From an uncultured Pseudomonadota bacterium (GTDB taxonomy: Bacteria; Pseudomonadota; Gammaproteobacteria; Burkholderiales; Burkholderiaceae): DNA of 34,774 nucleotides. Positions 7,054-16,037 of the stretch are shown piece by piece; position 1 is the stretch's first letter; every line of letters starts with the position of its first letter. The stretch covers positions 1-34,774 of the forward strand of contig CAMLIZ010000037.1 in the NCBI GenBank assembly GCA_946480245.1, in the 5' to 3' direction. The notes under the pieces were generated by a model. That model searched no databases and was not told the origin of the DNA. It saw nothing but the letters and a program-made list of their open reading frames with translations. The position numbers and the translations under genes were made by a program.

Positions 7054-7118
7054 TTCGTGCAGCCGCCACGCCGCAGCGCGATAAACCCAACCTGGTCTAG
7101 CCGCTCCTCTCAAACGAG

Positions 7119-7137
7119 AAGGCGGGAGGCCCGCCTT
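7119..7137 (+). repeat. Second hairpin between pilA and the pglL-like gene
   Basis: AAGGCGGG (7119-7126) and CCCGCCTT (7130-7137) form an 8-bp perfect stem with an AGG loop, 21 bases before ATG 7159. No T tract follows, so it is not a usual terminator. It could stabilise read-through RNA or modulate initiation of the ligase gene. Confidence 0.6.
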
Positions 7138-7158
7138 GGGCGATGCGAAACTGTTGAC

Positions 7159-8931
7159 ATGACCGCCTCTGCTCACACGCATGTGCCTGCTGACGCCTTC
7201 CAGCGATGGACTGCCACTGCCGTATTCGCTCTGGCCGTAGCAATACCGTCATTGCTGGCGTTCAACCTGCCGCCGTCGGCGACAGTGATCAACCAGATTG
7301 CAGCGGCTGCGCTGTGGGGATTCGTGCTGTTTGCGCTGGCACCGGGCAAAGGGCGCGCGTTGGCCGGGCTCTGCCAAACTGGCTGGCTGACTGCATCGCT
7401 GCTCGTGATTGCTGCAACGGTTGGCGTATCAGTGCTCGGCGGGCGCTTGCCCGCGTCCCTCGCGCTGTCCTCCATTGCATTCATCGTCGTCAGCCTCGCA
7501 GTGGCATGGCATGGCGCCTCCGCGTCGCCTGGCACGGCGCTCCGAGCCTTCTTTGTGGCCTGGCTGATCGTCGGGCTGGCCAGTGCCTGCATCGCACTGG
7601 TCCAGGTCTTTCAGCCGGGCTGGGCGGACGGCGAATGGATCGCGCGCTCCGGCTTGCCTGGCCGCGCCGTGGGTAACGTGCGCCAGCCCAATCATCTGAG
7701 CGGCCTGTTGCTGCTGTCTGCGGTGGCCGTCGTTCCCTGGCTGAACGCGCGGCCGAAGGCGTGGCCCTGGCTCGGGGCTCTGCTTATCGTCATCGTGTTC
7801 GCGATCGAACTCTCCGCATCGAGGACCGGCTTGATCGGCGTGGTGCTGCTCGCGGTATGGGGCCTCGTCGACCGGCGCCTTTCCCGCGCCACCCGCCTCC
7901 TTCTTTGCGCGACGCCGGTGGTGTATGCAATCGGTTGGGCCGGAATGTCTCTCTGGGCCGCCGACACCCACCACACCTTCGGCGCCGCCGCGCGTCTGCA
8001 CGAAAACGATCTCTCCAGCTCTCGCGCCAAGATCTGGGAAAACACGCTCACTCTGATCCGAATGGTGCCGTGGACCGGGGTGGGTTGGGGCGAATTCAAC
8101 TACGCGTGGTCGTTGACGCCGATGCAGCCGCGGCCGCCGGCCTTCTTCGACCACACCCACAACCTCGGCCTGCAGCTGATCGTCGAACTCGGCATTCCGC
8201 TCGGCGGGCTGGTGATCGTGCTGCTGCTGGTCGCGCTGTGGCAGGCGTTCAGGCGCTCGATGGCCGCGGAAGGCGAACTCGGCGTGCTGAAGCGCAGCGC
8301 CTTCGTCGGTGTGCTGCTGATGTGCATCCACAGCGCGGTCGAGTACCCGCTCTGGTATGCCTACTTCCTGCTGCCCACGGCATGGGCCTGGGGCTTTTGT
8401 CTGGGCGGCGGCGAGGGCAAGGCGCTGGCGGCAGAGGGTGGTGAGAAGGCCGGCACCCCGCTGATGTCGTCCATGTTGCGCGTCGCCGGCCTGATGATGC
8501 TCGCGATCAGTCTCTTCGCCTTCTTCGACTACCTGCGTGTGTCGCGCATCTTCGAGCCGGGCGACGAAGCCAAGCCGCTCGAGCAACGCATCGCCGAGGG
8601 CCAGCGCAGCGTGTTCTTCGCCTACCACGCCGACTATGCGGCGGTGACGGTGGCCGAGCATCCGTCCGACGCCTGGCCCGCGTTCGCCGGCGCCACGCAT
8701 TACCTGCTGGATACCCGCCTGATGATCGCCTGGGCCACGGCGTTCGCGGAGCGTGGCGATCTCGAGCACGCGCGCAACATCGCGCAGCGTTTGCGCGAGT
8801 TCAACAATCCGGCGTCGGCCGAGTTCTTTGCGCCGTGCGATCACCCGAAGCCGGGCACAACGCCGCCGTGGCAATGCCAGCCGCCGGCACGCGTGATGGA
8901 TTGGCGCGACTTCCTCTCGGTCAAGTACTGA
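7159..8931 (+). CDS. Pilin O-glycosylation ligase (PglL/TfpO-type, Wzy_C family)
   Basis: A 590-residue inner-membrane protein with about a dozen hydrophobic segments over residues 20-460 and a soluble C-terminal part. The large periplasmic loop carries [12 protein letters not shown], with His332, His334 and Asn335 matching the conserved H-x-H-N region of PglL-type O-oligosaccharyltransferases and Wzy_C ligases. ELGIPLGG follows in the next helix. Such enzymes transfer lipid-linked glycan to Ser/Thr of pilins. Its place directly after pilA is the classic tfpO/pilO arrangement, so the pilin is the likely acceptor. ATG 7159 is chosen because upstream sequence is the hairpin region. No good ribosome-binding site is visible. 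The 3' end overlaps convergent moaC by 11 bases. Confidence 0.85.
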   Translation: MTASAHTHVPADAFQRWTATAVFALAVAIPSLLAFNLPPSATVINQIAAAALWGFVLFALAPGKGRALAGLCQTGWLTASLLVIAATVGVSVLGGRLPASLALSSIAFIVVSLAVAWHGASASPGTALRAFFVAWLIVGLASACIALVQVFQPGWADGEWIARSGLPGRAVGNVRQPNHLSGLLLLSAVAVVPWLNARPKAWPWLGALLIVIVFAIELSASRTGLIGVVLLAVWGLVDRRLSRATRLLLCATPVVYAIGWAGMSLWAADTHHTFGAAARLHENDLSSSRAKIWENTLTLIRMVPWTGVGWGEFNYAWSLTPMQPRPPAFFDHTHNLGLQLIVELGIPLGGLVIVLLLVALWQAFRRSMAAEGELGVLKRSAFVGVLLMCIHSAVEYPLWYAYFLLPTAWAWGFCLGGGEGKALAAEGGEKAGTPLMSSMLRVAGLMMLAISLFAFFDYLRVSRIFEPGDEAKPLEQRIAEGQRSVFFAYHADYAAVTVAEHPSDAWPAFAGATHYLLDTRLMIAWATAFAERGDLEHARNIAQRLREFNNPASAEFFAPCDHPKPGTTPPWQCQPPARVMDWRDFLSVKY

Positions 8932-9418
8932 GCGGCGCGGCCACCCAGTCCCCGCTCTTGCCGCCGTGCTTCTCCAGCAGCCGCACGCCGTCGATCACCA
9001 TGCCGCGGTCGGCGGCCTTGCACATGTCGTAGACCGTGAGCAGGCCCACCTGCACGGCGTTGAGCGCTTCCATCTCCACGCCGGTGCGGCCCAGCGTCTC
9101 CGCCTGCACCGTGCAACGCACGAGCGACTGCGCCGTGTCGAGCTCGAACTCGGCGCTCACGCGGGTCAGCGGCAGCGGGTGGCACAACGGCACCAGCTCG
9201 GCCGTGCGCTTGGCAGCTTGAATGGCCGCGATGCGCGCGATACCGATCACGTCGCCCTTCTTCGCATTGCCTTGTGCGATCAGTTGCAGCGTCGCCGGCT
9301 GCATGCGGATCACGCCGGTCGCGCGCGCCACGCGGTGGGTCTCGGCCTTGCCGGCCACGTCCACCATGTGGGCCTGGCCCTGGCTGTCGAAGTGGGTCAG
9401 CGGCGACGGTGAACTCAT
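8921..9418 (-). CDS. moaC: Cyclic pyranopterin monophosphate synthase (MoaC)
   Basis: A 165-residue protein of normal MoaC length, acting in molybdenum cofactor biosynthesis. With MoaA it converts GTP via a cyclic intermediate to cyclic pyranopterin monophosphate. Motifs seen: [14 protein letters not shown] at the start, [19 protein letters not shown] near 59-77, [11 protein letters not shown] near 79-89 with the catalytic-region His, [10 protein letters not shown] near 118 and [10 protein letters not shown] near 133 with the conserved Asp and Lys. The start is taken at 9418. A longer form beginning [11 protein letters not shown] at about 9454 cannot be excluded, since neither start has a clear ribosome-binding site. 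It is convergent with the ligase gene and divergent from the M48 gene. Confidence 0.94.
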   Translation of the reverse strand: MSSPSPLTHFDSQGQAHMVDVAGKAETHRVARATGVIRMQPATLQLIAQGNAKKGDVIGIARIAAIQAAKRTAELVPLCHPLPLTRVSAEFELDTAQSLVRCTVQAETLGRTGVEMEALNAVQVGLLTVYDMCKAADRGMVIDGVRLLEKHGGKSGDWVAAPLST

Positions 9419-9463
9419 GCGGAAATAACCCAGCAAAACGTGCGGTGTCATCATAGCGGCCGC

Positions 9464-11053
9464 ATGAGAGTTTCCCGTTTGTCCGCGGCGCTTGGGCTGG
9501 CTTGCGCGCTCTGGTCCGCCGTGCCGGTGCCGCTGCTGGCGCAGGTGCGCCTGCCCGCACTTGGCGAGGCCGCGTCCGAGGATTTCAGCCTCGGTTCCGA
9601 GAAGCGCCTGGGCGACCAGGTGATGCGCGAGATCCGGCGCGACCCCGACTACTTCGACGACCCGCCGCTGCTGGACTACCTGCAGACCATCTGGCAGCCG
9701 CTGGTGGCGGCAGCGCGCCAGCGCGGCGAAATCACCAGCGACATGGATTCGCTGTTCGCGTGGGAGCCCTTCCTGGTGCGCGACCGCACGGTCAATGCGT
9801 TCGCGCTGCCCGGGGGCTACATGGGCGTGCAGCTCGGGCTGATCGCGGTCACGTCGTCGCGCGACGAACTGGCCGCCGTGCTGGCGCACGAGCTCTCTCA
9901 CATCACGCAGCGGCACATTGCCCGCAGCATGGTCAACTCGCAGCGCCAGTCGCTGGTCGGCCTGGCCGCGATCATTCTCGGCGCCATTGCCGCCGGGCGG
10001 GCGCGCAACGGCGACGCCACGCAGGCGGTGATCGTCGGCGGGCAGGCGGCGCTGGCGCAGGGCCAGATCAACTTCACGCGCCAGGAGGAGAGCGAGGCCG
10101 ATCGGGTCGGCTTCGAGGTGCTCACCAGCGCGGGCTTCTCGCCCGCCGGCATGGCCAGCATGTTCGAGAAGCTGGAAAACGCCTACAAGCTGAACGACAA
10201 CGGTGACTATCCGTTCCTGCGCGATCACCCGCTGACCACGCAGCGCATCGGCGAAGCGCGCGCCCGCGCCGCGCTCGCCCACCCGATGCCGCAAAGCAGC
10301 CCCTTGCTTCACCTGGAGATGCAGGCACGTGCGCGCGTGCTGATGGACCCGCGCGTGCCATCGCTGCAGCGGCTGCAGGCGTCAGACGCGCTTCAGCAGG
10401 CGGCCACGCCCGCCGAGCGCGTGGCCGCGCTGTATGCGAGTGCGCTGGCTTCGACGCTGCTGCGTGACTGGGCCCGCGCTGACGCCACCACCGACCAGGC
10501 ACTCGCGGTGGTGCGCAGCAGCCCGCTGGCGGACAAGCAGGCCGAGCGGGAGCTGCAATGGCTGCGTGTGCAGTCGCTGATCGCCCGCGGCGAGGGCGCC
10601 AAGGCGCTCGCCCTGGCCGACAGCGCGGGTGACGATGGCTCGCGGGCGTCGCTGCTGCTGCATGCGCAGGCGGCGCTGGCGGCCTCGAGCGGCACTGCCA
10701 AGCTGGGCCCGGCCTTGCGCAACAGTGTGGAGGCGCTGCAGACCTGGGTGTCGGTGCATCCGCACGACGCTGGCGCGTGGACCGAGCTGGCGCAGGGCGC
10801 CGAGCGCCTGGGGCTGCCGTTGCGTGCGGTGCGCGCCGAAGCCGAGGCGCGTGCCGCGCTGGGCGACGTGAGCGGCGCGCTCGACAGGCTGCGCGCCGGC
10901 CAGCGCATGGCGCGCGACGTGCACAGCGGCGCCGACTTCATCGATGCGTCGATCCTCGACGCTCGCGTGCGTGAACTCGAAGCCCAGCGCCGCGCGCTGG
11001 CGGCTGAAATGCGCGCCGAAGGCCGTCGCGGCTCCCCAGACGACCCTCAGTAG
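9464..11053 (+). CDS. M48 family metalloprotease with TPR-like C-terminus (BepA/YfgC-like)
   Basis: A 529-residue exported protein. The signal peptide is [17 protein letters not shown] to about residue 24, with likely cleavage after PLLAQ. The zinc protease motif HELSH is at 142-146, and the third ligand Glu is in [12 protein letters not shown] near 207. [13 protein letters not shown] near 252 is typical of the family. The C-terminal half is Ala/Leu/Arg-rich helical repeat, probably TPR. BepA in E. coli is a periplasmic protease and chaperone for outer-membrane protein and LptD assembly, and this protein has that architecture. ATG 9464 fits the signal peptide best, rejecting a start 24 bases upstream. 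TCATAG just upstream may be a -10 box. Confidence 0.9.
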   Translation: MRVSRLSAALGLACALWSAVPVPLLAQVRLPALGEAASEDFSLGSEKRLGDQVMREIRRDPDYFDDPPLLDYLQTIWQPLVAAARQRGEITSDMDSLFAWEPFLVRDRTVNAFALPGGYMGVQLGLIAVTSSRDELAAVLAHELSHITQRHIARSMVNSQRQSLVGLAAIILGAIAAGRARNGDATQAVIVGGQAALAQGQINFTRQEESEADRVGFEVLTSAGFSPAGMASMFEKLENAYKLNDNGDYPFLRDHPLTTQRIGEARARAALAHPMPQSSPLLHLEMQARARVLMDPRVPSLQRLQASDALQQAATPAERVAALYASALASTLLRDWARADATTDQALAVVRSSPLADKQAERELQWLRVQSLIARGEGAKALALADSAGDDGSRASLLLHAQAALAASSGTAKLGPALRNSVEALQTWVSVHPHDAGAWTELAQGAERLGLPLRAVRAEAEARAALGDVSGALDRLRAGQRMARDVHSGADFIDASILDARVRELEAQRRALAAEMRAEGRRGSPDDPQ

Positions 11054-11069
11054 CAGCCCACGGCCGCGC

Positions 11070-11276
11070 CTACATCGGCCGCTGCGGCGGCTCCTGCACC
11101 GGCACGTCGTCGCCCGGCTGGCTCGGGTCGGTCACCGGCGGCAGCACGTCGGGGCCGGGTTGGGGTGGGGGCGGCATCGTGGGTTCGGGCGGTTCGATGT
11201 GCGCGCGCCAGCGCGCCACGTGCCAGGCGATCACGCGTTCGGCCGCGCGCCGCATATTGGGGTCGAGTGTGTGCAT
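11070..11276 (-). CDS. Small proline-rich hypothetical protein
   Basis: A 68-residue open frame starting MHTLDPNMRRAAERVIAW and continuing with a helical basic/amphipathic first half (about 1-30). The tail is strongly Pro-rich (PEPTMPPPPQPGPDV, then PPVTDPSQPGDDVPVQ). There is no signal peptide or membrane segment. I do not recognise a family. It lies downstream of glcF on the same strand, separated by an unusual hairpin (11294-11328). A TTG-started version from 11339 overlapping the glcF stop is possible but would include the hairpin. Convergence with the M48 gene at 11053 leaves only 16 bases, so the frame could also be chance GC-rich sequence. Confidence 0.5.
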   Translation of the reverse strand: MHTLDPNMRRAAERVIAWHVARWRAHIEPPEPTMPPPPQPGPDVLPPVTDPSQPGDDVPVQEPPQRPM

Positions 11277-11293
11277 GGCTGAATGCGATCGAG

Positions 11294-11328
11294 GGGGAAC
11301 ATCCGCCGGCGCAGCCGGCACTGTCCCC
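11294..11328. repeat. REP-like imperfect stem-loop after glcF
   Basis: The inner stem is GCCGGC (11305-11310) and GCCGGC (11314-11319) around a GCA loop. The outer stem pairs GGGG and ACA (11294-11301) with TGT and CCCC (11322-11328), with one bulged A and small mismatched internal bases. It lies 12 bases after the glcF stop. There is no T tract on the minus strand, so a terminator is uncertain. The shape and the GGGGACAGTGCC sequence on the minus strand resemble dispersed REP elements, but only one copy is in the window. Confidence 0.5.
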
Positions 11329-11339
11329 TTCTTCGGCAA

Positions 11340-12593
11340 TCAACGTGCCTGCGGATTGAAGCCGGGCAGCGCCTCGTCGACCAGCTCGATCCAGTGGCGC
11401 ACCGGCAGCCCCGTACCGCTTTGCAGGTGCTGGATGCACCCGATGTTGGCTGACACGATGGCCTGCGGCTCGATGGCGCCCAGATGGCCCAGCTTGCGAT
11501 CGCGCAGCGCCTTGGCCAGCTCCGGCTGCAGCACCGAATAGGTGCCGGCGGAGCCGCAACACAAATGCGTCTCGGTCTCCGCCAGCGCCACGTCGAAGCC
11601 GAGTTCGCGCAGCCCCGCCTCGACGCCACCTCGCAGCTGCTGGCCATGCTGCAAGGTGCAGGGCGGATGGAAAGCCAGGCGCGCCGTAGGCGCAGTGCGC
11701 AGCGCCCGCTTGAGCGCGGGCAGCAGTTCGGGCAGCAGCTCGGACACATCCCGGGTGATTGCGGAGATGCGCGCGGCGCGCTGCGCATAGGCCGGGTCGT
11801 GGCGCAAGGCGTGGCCGTATTCCTTGACCGTGACGCCGCAGCCGGACGCGTTCATCACGATCGCCTCCACCTGCCCGCGCTCCACCAGCGGCCACCACGC
11901 ATCCACGTTGCGCCGCATGTCGTCCAGGCCGCCTTTGCTGTCGCCCAGGTGCGCTCGGATCGCGCCGCAGCAGCCGGCTTCGTCGGCCACCAGGGTCTGG
12001 ATGCCGCCGGCGTCGAGCACGCGTGCGGTGGCGCTGTTGATGTTGGGCATCATGGCCGGCTGTACGCAGCCCATCAGCAGCAGCACCTTGCGCTTGTGCG
12101 GGCGCGTCGGCCAGCGGTGGGCGCGCGCATCGGCGGGGGCGGGCACCTTGTCCTTCAGGGCTGCGGGCAGCAGCGGACGCACCATCTGGCCCAGCTTCAT
12201 CGCCGGCTTGAACAGCGGCGAGGTCAGCCCCTCCTTCAGCAGCCAGCGCACCGCGCGCTCACCTGCGGGGCGCTGCACGCGGTCCTCGACGATCTGGCGT
12301 CCGATGTCCACCAGGTGGCCGTACTGCACCCCCGACGGGCAGGTGGATTCGCAGTTGCGGCAGGTGAGGCAGCGGTCCAGGTGCAGCTGCGTGCTGCGCG
12401 TGGGCTCGGCGCCTTCGAGCACCTGCTTCATCAGGTAGATGCGCCCGCGCGGCCCGTCCAGCTCGTCGCCGAGCAGCTGGTAGGTGGGGCAGGTGGCGGT
12501 GCAGAAGCCGCAGTGCACGCACTTGCGCAGGATCGCTTCGGCTTCTTCGCCTTCGGGCGTGCCCTTGAACTCGGGAGCCAGGTGGGTTTGCAT
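11340..12593 (-). CDS. glcF: Glycolate oxidase iron-sulfur subunit
   Basis: A 417-residue protein, similar in length to E. coli GlcF. Two [4Fe-4S] motifs lie at the N-terminus: CVHCGFCTATCP near residues 25-36 and CLTCRNCESTCP near 75-86. They are followed by two CCG-type cysteine-rich domains, one with CCGAIR near 190 and the other with CCGSAGTYS near 340. GlcF passes electrons from the flavin subunits GlcD and GlcE into the membrane quinone pool during glycolate oxidation to glyoxylate. It is the last gene of glcD-glcE-glcF, starting 7 bases after the glcE stop. ATG 12593 gives the usual MQTHLAPEF start. Confidence 0.96.
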   Translation of the reverse strand: MQTHLAPEFKGTPEGEEAEAILRKCVHCGFCTATCPTYQLLGDELDGPRGRIYLMKQVLEGAEPTRSTQLHLDRCLTCRNCESTCPSGVQYGHLVDIGRQIVEDRVQRPAGERAVRWLLKEGLTSPLFKPAMKLGQMVRPLLPAALKDKVPAPADARAHRWPTRPHKRKVLLLMGCVQPAMMPNINSATARVLDAGGIQTLVADEAGCCGAIRAHLGDSKGGLDDMRRNVDAWWPLVERGQVEAIVMNASGCGVTVKEYGHALRHDPAYAQRAARISAITRDVSELLPELLPALKRALRTAPTARLAFHPPCTLQHGQQLRGGVEAGLRELGFDVALAETETHLCCGSAGTYSVLQPELAKALRDRKLGHLGAIEPQAIVSANIGCIQHLQSGTGLPVRHWIELVDEALPGFNPQAR

Positions 12594-12600
12594 GCAGGCG

Positions 12601-13695
12601 TCAAAGGTCCGCGTAGAGGCGGCCGGGGTTCAGGATGCCGTCGGGGTCGAAGGCGGTCTTCAGTTCGCGGTGGATGCGTGCCAACGGCGCTGCGAGCGGG
12701 GCGAAGGTGCCGGCGGACTTGTCGCGCGAGCGGAACAGCACCGCATGGCCGCCCGCCTGCGCGGCAGCGGCACGCACGGCCGCCGCGGGAGTGGTGGTGC
12801 ACAGCCAACGCTGCGCGCCGCCCCATTCGATCAGCTGCTCGCCGGAAAGGTTCAGCGGTGCGGCCGTGGCCGGCAACGACAAGCGCCACAAGCTGGCGCC
12901 CACCTCTACTGCACGCTGCGCTCCGACGAAGAACTCGTCACCGTGGTCGCGCAAGCCTGTCCAGAAGGCCTGCGCCATCGCCGGCTCGATCGGCTCGCCG
13001 CCCAGCGCGGCGGCGGCGGCCTGCACCGCGGCGGCGGCACCGGCCAGGCGCAGCACCAGCATGCCGTCCCACCATGCGCTGGCCTGCAGCGGCAGCGGCC
13101 GACCGGACCAGGTGTTCACGGCGTGCAGTGCGGCCGCCTCGTCGAGCTCGAAGCGCAGGGTGGCCTCGGCGGCCGGCCGCGGCATCACTTTGAGCGACAC
13201 CTCGCAGATCACGCCCAGCACGCCGAGAGAGCCGGCCAGCAGCCGCGACACGTCGTAGCCGGCCACGTTCTTCATCACCTGGCCGCCGAAGGTCAGCAGC
13301 TCGCCACGGCCGTTGAGCAGCGAAGCACCCAGCACGTGGTCGCGCAGCGAGCCCTGCGACACGCGGGCCGGGCCGCTGAGCCCCGCCGCGACGGCACCGC
13401 CCAGCGTGCCGCCGGGCGCAAAGCGGGGCGGCTCGAACGGCAGCCACTGGCCGCGCTCGGCCAGCGCGGCTTCGAGCTCGGCCAGCGGCGTGCCGGCGCG
13501 CGCGCTGATCACCAGCTCGCTGGGCTCGTAGCTGGAGATGCCCGCAAGCGACCGCACATCCAGCGGCTCGCCGCGCTCCAGTTCGCCATAGAACGCCTTG
13601 GTGCCGCCACCGCGAATCGCCAGCGGCGTCTTGGTGGCACGCGCCGCCTGGATGCGATCGATCAGCGCCTGCAGCGCGGGGTCGTGGGGCGTCAT
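12601..13695 (-). CDS. glcE: Glycolate oxidase subunit GlcE (FAD-binding)
   Basis: A 364-residue FAD-binding oxidoreductase subunit close to E. coli GlcE in length. The N-terminal FAD site reads AIRGGGTKAFYG near residues 24-35. APGGTLGGAVAAG follows near 84 and GGQVMKNVAGYDVSRLLAGS near 135-154, a GlcE-type flavin-binding segment. DPDGILNPGRLY closes the protein, as in the vanillyl-alcohol oxidase flavoprotein family. GlcE works with GlcD as the flavin part of glycolate oxidase. ATG 13695 lies 2 bases after the glcD stop, which makes it the likely coupled start; longer in-frame starts inside glcD are rejected. Confidence 0.95.
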   Translation of the reverse strand: MTPHDPALQALIDRIQAARATKTPLAIRGGGTKAFYGELERGEPLDVRSLAGISSYEPSELVISARAGTPLAELEAALAERGQWLPFEPPRFAPGGTLGGAVAAGLSGPARVSQGSLRDHVLGASLLNGRGELLTFGGQVMKNVAGYDVSRLLAGSLGVLGVICEVSLKVMPRPAAEATLRFELDEAAALHAVNTWSGRPLPLQASAWWDGMLVLRLAGAAAAVQAAAAALGGEPIEPAMAQAFWTGLRDHGDEFFVGAQRAVEVGASLWRLSLPATAAPLNLSGEQLIEWGGAQRWLCTTTPAAAVRAAAAQAGGHAVLFRSRDKSAGTFAPLAAPLARIHRELKTAFDPDGILNPGRLYADL

Positions 13696-13697
13696 CG

Positions 13698-15206
13698 CTA
13701 GAAGCGGGGCAGATCGGGGAACGGCAGCAGCGCGCGCCGCACCACCATCTTGCCGCCCTCGGCGCAGCGGTGCAGCGTGGGGATCGCCTTGCCCGGATTC
13801 AGCAGGCCCGCCGGATCGAACGCCGCCTTCAGCGTCGCCATCTGCGCCAGCTCCTCGGCGCTGAACTGCACGCACATCGAGCCCAGCTTCTCGATGCCCA
13901 CGCCGTGCTCGCCCGTCACGGTGCCGCCGAGGGCGACGCTGGTCTCGAGGATGTCGGCGCCGAAGGCTTCGGCGCGGTGCAGCTGGTCGTCGTCATTGGC
14001 GTCGAACAGGATCAGCGGGTGCAGGTTGCCGTCGCCGGCGTGGAACACGTTGACGCAGCGCAGCCCGTACTTGCGCTCCATGCCTTCGATCGCCAGCAGG
14101 ATGTCCGCCAGCCGCTTGCGCGGGATCGTGGAATCCATGCACATGTAGTCGGGGCTGATGCGCCCGCTGGCGGGGAACGCGTTCTTGCGCCCGCTCCAGA
14201 ACTTCAGGCGCTGCATCTCGTCGCGGCTGACCTCCAGGCGCGTGGCGCCACAGCCGCTGAGCACGTCCAGCATGCGCTGGATCTCCTCGCTCACCTCTTC
14301 GGGCGTGCCGTCGCTCTCGCACAGCAGGATCGCGGCCGCGTTGAGGTCGTAGCCGGCGTGCACGAAGTCCTCCACGGCGGCGGTCATCGGCTTGTCCATC
14401 ATCTCCAGCCCGGCCGGGATGATGCCCTCCGCGATGATGCTGGCCACCGCGTTGCCGGCGTCGGCGATGTTGCCGAAGCTGGCCATGATGCAGCGCGCGA
14501 GCTGCGGCTTGGGGATCAGCTTGACCGTGACCTCGGTGGTCACCGCCAGCATGCCCTCGCTGCCCACCACGGCCGGCAGCAGGTCCAGGCCCGGCGTGTC
14601 GAGCGCCAGCGAGCCGAACGTGACCGGCTCGCCTTCGATCGTGAAGCCCTTGACCTGCATCACGTTGTGCAGGGTGAGGCCGTATTTCAGGCAGTGCACG
14701 CCGCCGGAGTTCTCGGCCACGTTGCCGCCGATCGTGCAGGCGATCTGGCTGCTTGGATCGGGTGCGTAGTACAGGCCGTGCGCGGCCGCCACCTCGCTGA
14801 TGGCCAGGTTGCGCACACCGCACTGCACGGTGGCCGTGCGGGCCAGCGGGTCGATGCCGAGCACCCGGTTGAACTTGGCCAGGCTGAGCACCACGCCGCG
14901 TGCATGTGGCAGCGCGCCGCCGGACAGGCCAGTGCCTGCGCCGCGCGCCACCACCGGCAACTGCAGGCGGTGGCAGGTGCGCAGCACCGCGGCCACCTGC
15001 GCCTCGTCCTCCGGCAGCGCCACGACCAGCGGCTGCTGGCGGTAGGCGGTGAGGCCGTCGCACTCGTAGGGCGTGGTGTCCTCGGTGCGCCATAGCAGCG
15101 CGTGCGGCGGCAGCACCGCGGACAGCGCGGCCACCGCCTGCTGCTGCAGGCGGCGGCGCTCTTCTGCCGAGACGGTGCGGGTTTCGGTGGACGCAGGCGC
15201 GTTCAT
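13698..15206 (-). CDS. glcD: Glycolate oxidase subunit GlcD (FAD-linked)
   Basis: A 502-residue FAD-dependent alpha-hydroxy-acid dehydrogenase, equal in size to E. coli GlcD. The flavin-binding signature VVARGAGTGLSGGALP lies near residues 87-102. DPSSQIACTIGGNVAENSGG near 150-169 and TGEHGVGIEKLG near 438 carry further conserved family residues. NVFHAGDGNLHPLI near 388 includes the His/Asp/Asn region typical of the GlcD group. It oxidises glycolate, and often D-lactate, to the 2-keto acid. It is the first gene of the glcDEF unit. A TACAGT box 9 bases before the ATG (15216-15221, minus strand) may be its -10 element. No GlcC-type regulator is adjacent. Confidence 0.96.
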   Translation of the reverse strand: MNAPASTETRTVSAEERRRLQQQAVAALSAVLPPHALLWRTEDTTPYECDGLTAYRQQPLVVALPEDEAQVAAVLRTCHRLQLPVVARGAGTGLSGGALPHARGVVLSLAKFNRVLGIDPLARTATVQCGVRNLAISEVAAAHGLYYAPDPSSQIACTIGGNVAENSGGVHCLKYGLTLHNVMQVKGFTIEGEPVTFGSLALDTPGLDLLPAVVGSEGMLAVTTEVTVKLIPKPQLARCIMASFGNIADAGNAVASIIAEGIIPAGLEMMDKPMTAAVEDFVHAGYDLNAAAILLCESDGTPEEVSEEIQRMLDVLSGCGATRLEVSRDEMQRLKFWSGRKNAFPASGRISPDYMCMDSTIPRKRLADILLAIEGMERKYGLRCVNVFHAGDGNLHPLILFDANDDDQLHRAEAFGADILETSVALGGTVTGEHGVGIEKLGSMCVQFSAEELAQMATLKAAFDPAGLLNPGKAIPTLHRCAEGGKMVVRRALLPFPDLPRF

Positions 15207-15238
15207 GGCGCTGGGACTGTAGCCTGCCGTGCCTGACA

Positions 15239-15314
15239 GCGGCCTGAGAAATCGGGCGCGCCGAGGCTTCGTGAGGTCAAAGCAGTTTTGACCTCACGAG
15301 GTACCTCAGGCCGC
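15239..15314. repeat. Nested inverted repeats between phaM and glcD
   Basis: The inner hairpin pairs CTTCGTGAGGTCAAA (15267-15281) with TTTGACCTCACGAGG (15287-15301) over a GCAGT loop, 15 bp with one G-T pair. The outer repeat pairs GCGGCCTGAG (15239-15248) with CTCAGGCCGC (15305-15314), 10 bp perfect, and overlaps the phaM stop codon. No clear T tract follows on the minus strand. It may stop or process phaM RNA, or serve as a dimeric-protein operator for glcDEF. Confidence 0.75.
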
Positions 15315-16001
15315 GCCGCTCTTCTTGCGCGATGCGGCTTTGCGCGCGGGTGGCTTGTGCGCAGCCGGCTGGCGCGCGTCGGCGGCATTGCGAGCGGCGC
15401 CGGCCGCCCTGGCCGCAACCTTGCCGGGCGCACTGACGGCGGTCTTCAAGGTCTGGCTGGCCGCGTCGAACGACTGCTTGACCATCGTGGTGGCCAGGTT
15501 CTTTGCCGCGTCGCTGGCGGTGTCCTTCATCGCGCTGGCGGCGAGCTGGGTGAACTGCTTGGTCAGCGCACCCCACCACTGCATCGGGTCCACCGCGCCC
15601 GCGGGTGCGGCCGCGGGCGCCGCAGCCGGCTTGGCCGCCTTGCGTGCCGCGGCTTTCGGCGCCGGGGCGTCGGCATCGGGCTCGCGTGCCTGGGGCCCGG
15701 GCATCTTGATCTTCAGCGACTCGCGCAGATCATCCATCTGCACGTTCATGGTCTTCAAGGTAGACAGCGTCATGCGCTGCACTTCCATCGCCTGGATCGT
15801 GGCGCCTAGCATGCGCGCGTTTTGCTCCAGCCAGAACTGCACGGTGCGCAGTTCCTCGATGCGCTTTTCCAGCTCTTCAGGGTTCAGCGTGGGAGCCACC
15901 CACTGGCCGATGCCGGGCAGCGCGGCGCCCGCGTTCTTCACCAGGCCTTGCAGGAAGTCGAAGCCGGGCACGAGCTTGCTGAACGAGGGCGTTTCGGCCA
16001 T
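15306..16001 (-). CDS. phaM: PhaM-type polyhydroxyalkanoate granule regulatory protein
   Basis: A 231-residue protein with the PhaM N-terminal pattern: FSKLVPGFDFLQGLVKNAG (7-25), WVAPTLNPEELEKRIEELR (34-52) and VQFWLEQNARMLGATIQAME (54-73). The middle is Ala/Pro/Lys-rich. The C-terminal tail carries basic Lys/Arg/Ala/Pro repeats (KPPARKAASRKK) like histone H1, the DNA-binding feature of PhaM. In Ralstonia eutropha PhaM activates PHB synthase PhaC1 and tethers granules to the nucleoid. The start has a good AGGAGA site (16007-16012 on the opposite strand). No phaC or phaA is nearby. The organism probably makes polyhydroxybutyrate. Confidence 0.88.
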   Translation of the reverse strand: MAETPSFSKLVPGFDFLQGLVKNAGAALPGIGQWVAPTLNPEELEKRIEELRTVQFWLEQNARMLGATIQAMEVQRMTLSTLKTMNVQMDDLRESLKIKMPGPQAREPDADAPAPKAAARKAAKPAAAPAAAPAGAVDPMQWWGALTKQFTQLAASAMKDTASDAAKNLATTMVKQSFDAASQTLKTAVSAPGKVAARAAGAARNAADARQPAAHKPPARKAASRKKSGAA

Positions 16002-16037
16002 GCAGGTCTCCTGTTCTGGGTGTGAGCCGATTGTGCG

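Noticed and set aside
8921..10312. MoaC as the end of a 463-residue fusion protein
   Set aside because: The N-terminal 290 residues are antisense to the M48 protease and resemble no domain; MoaC is complete from 9418.
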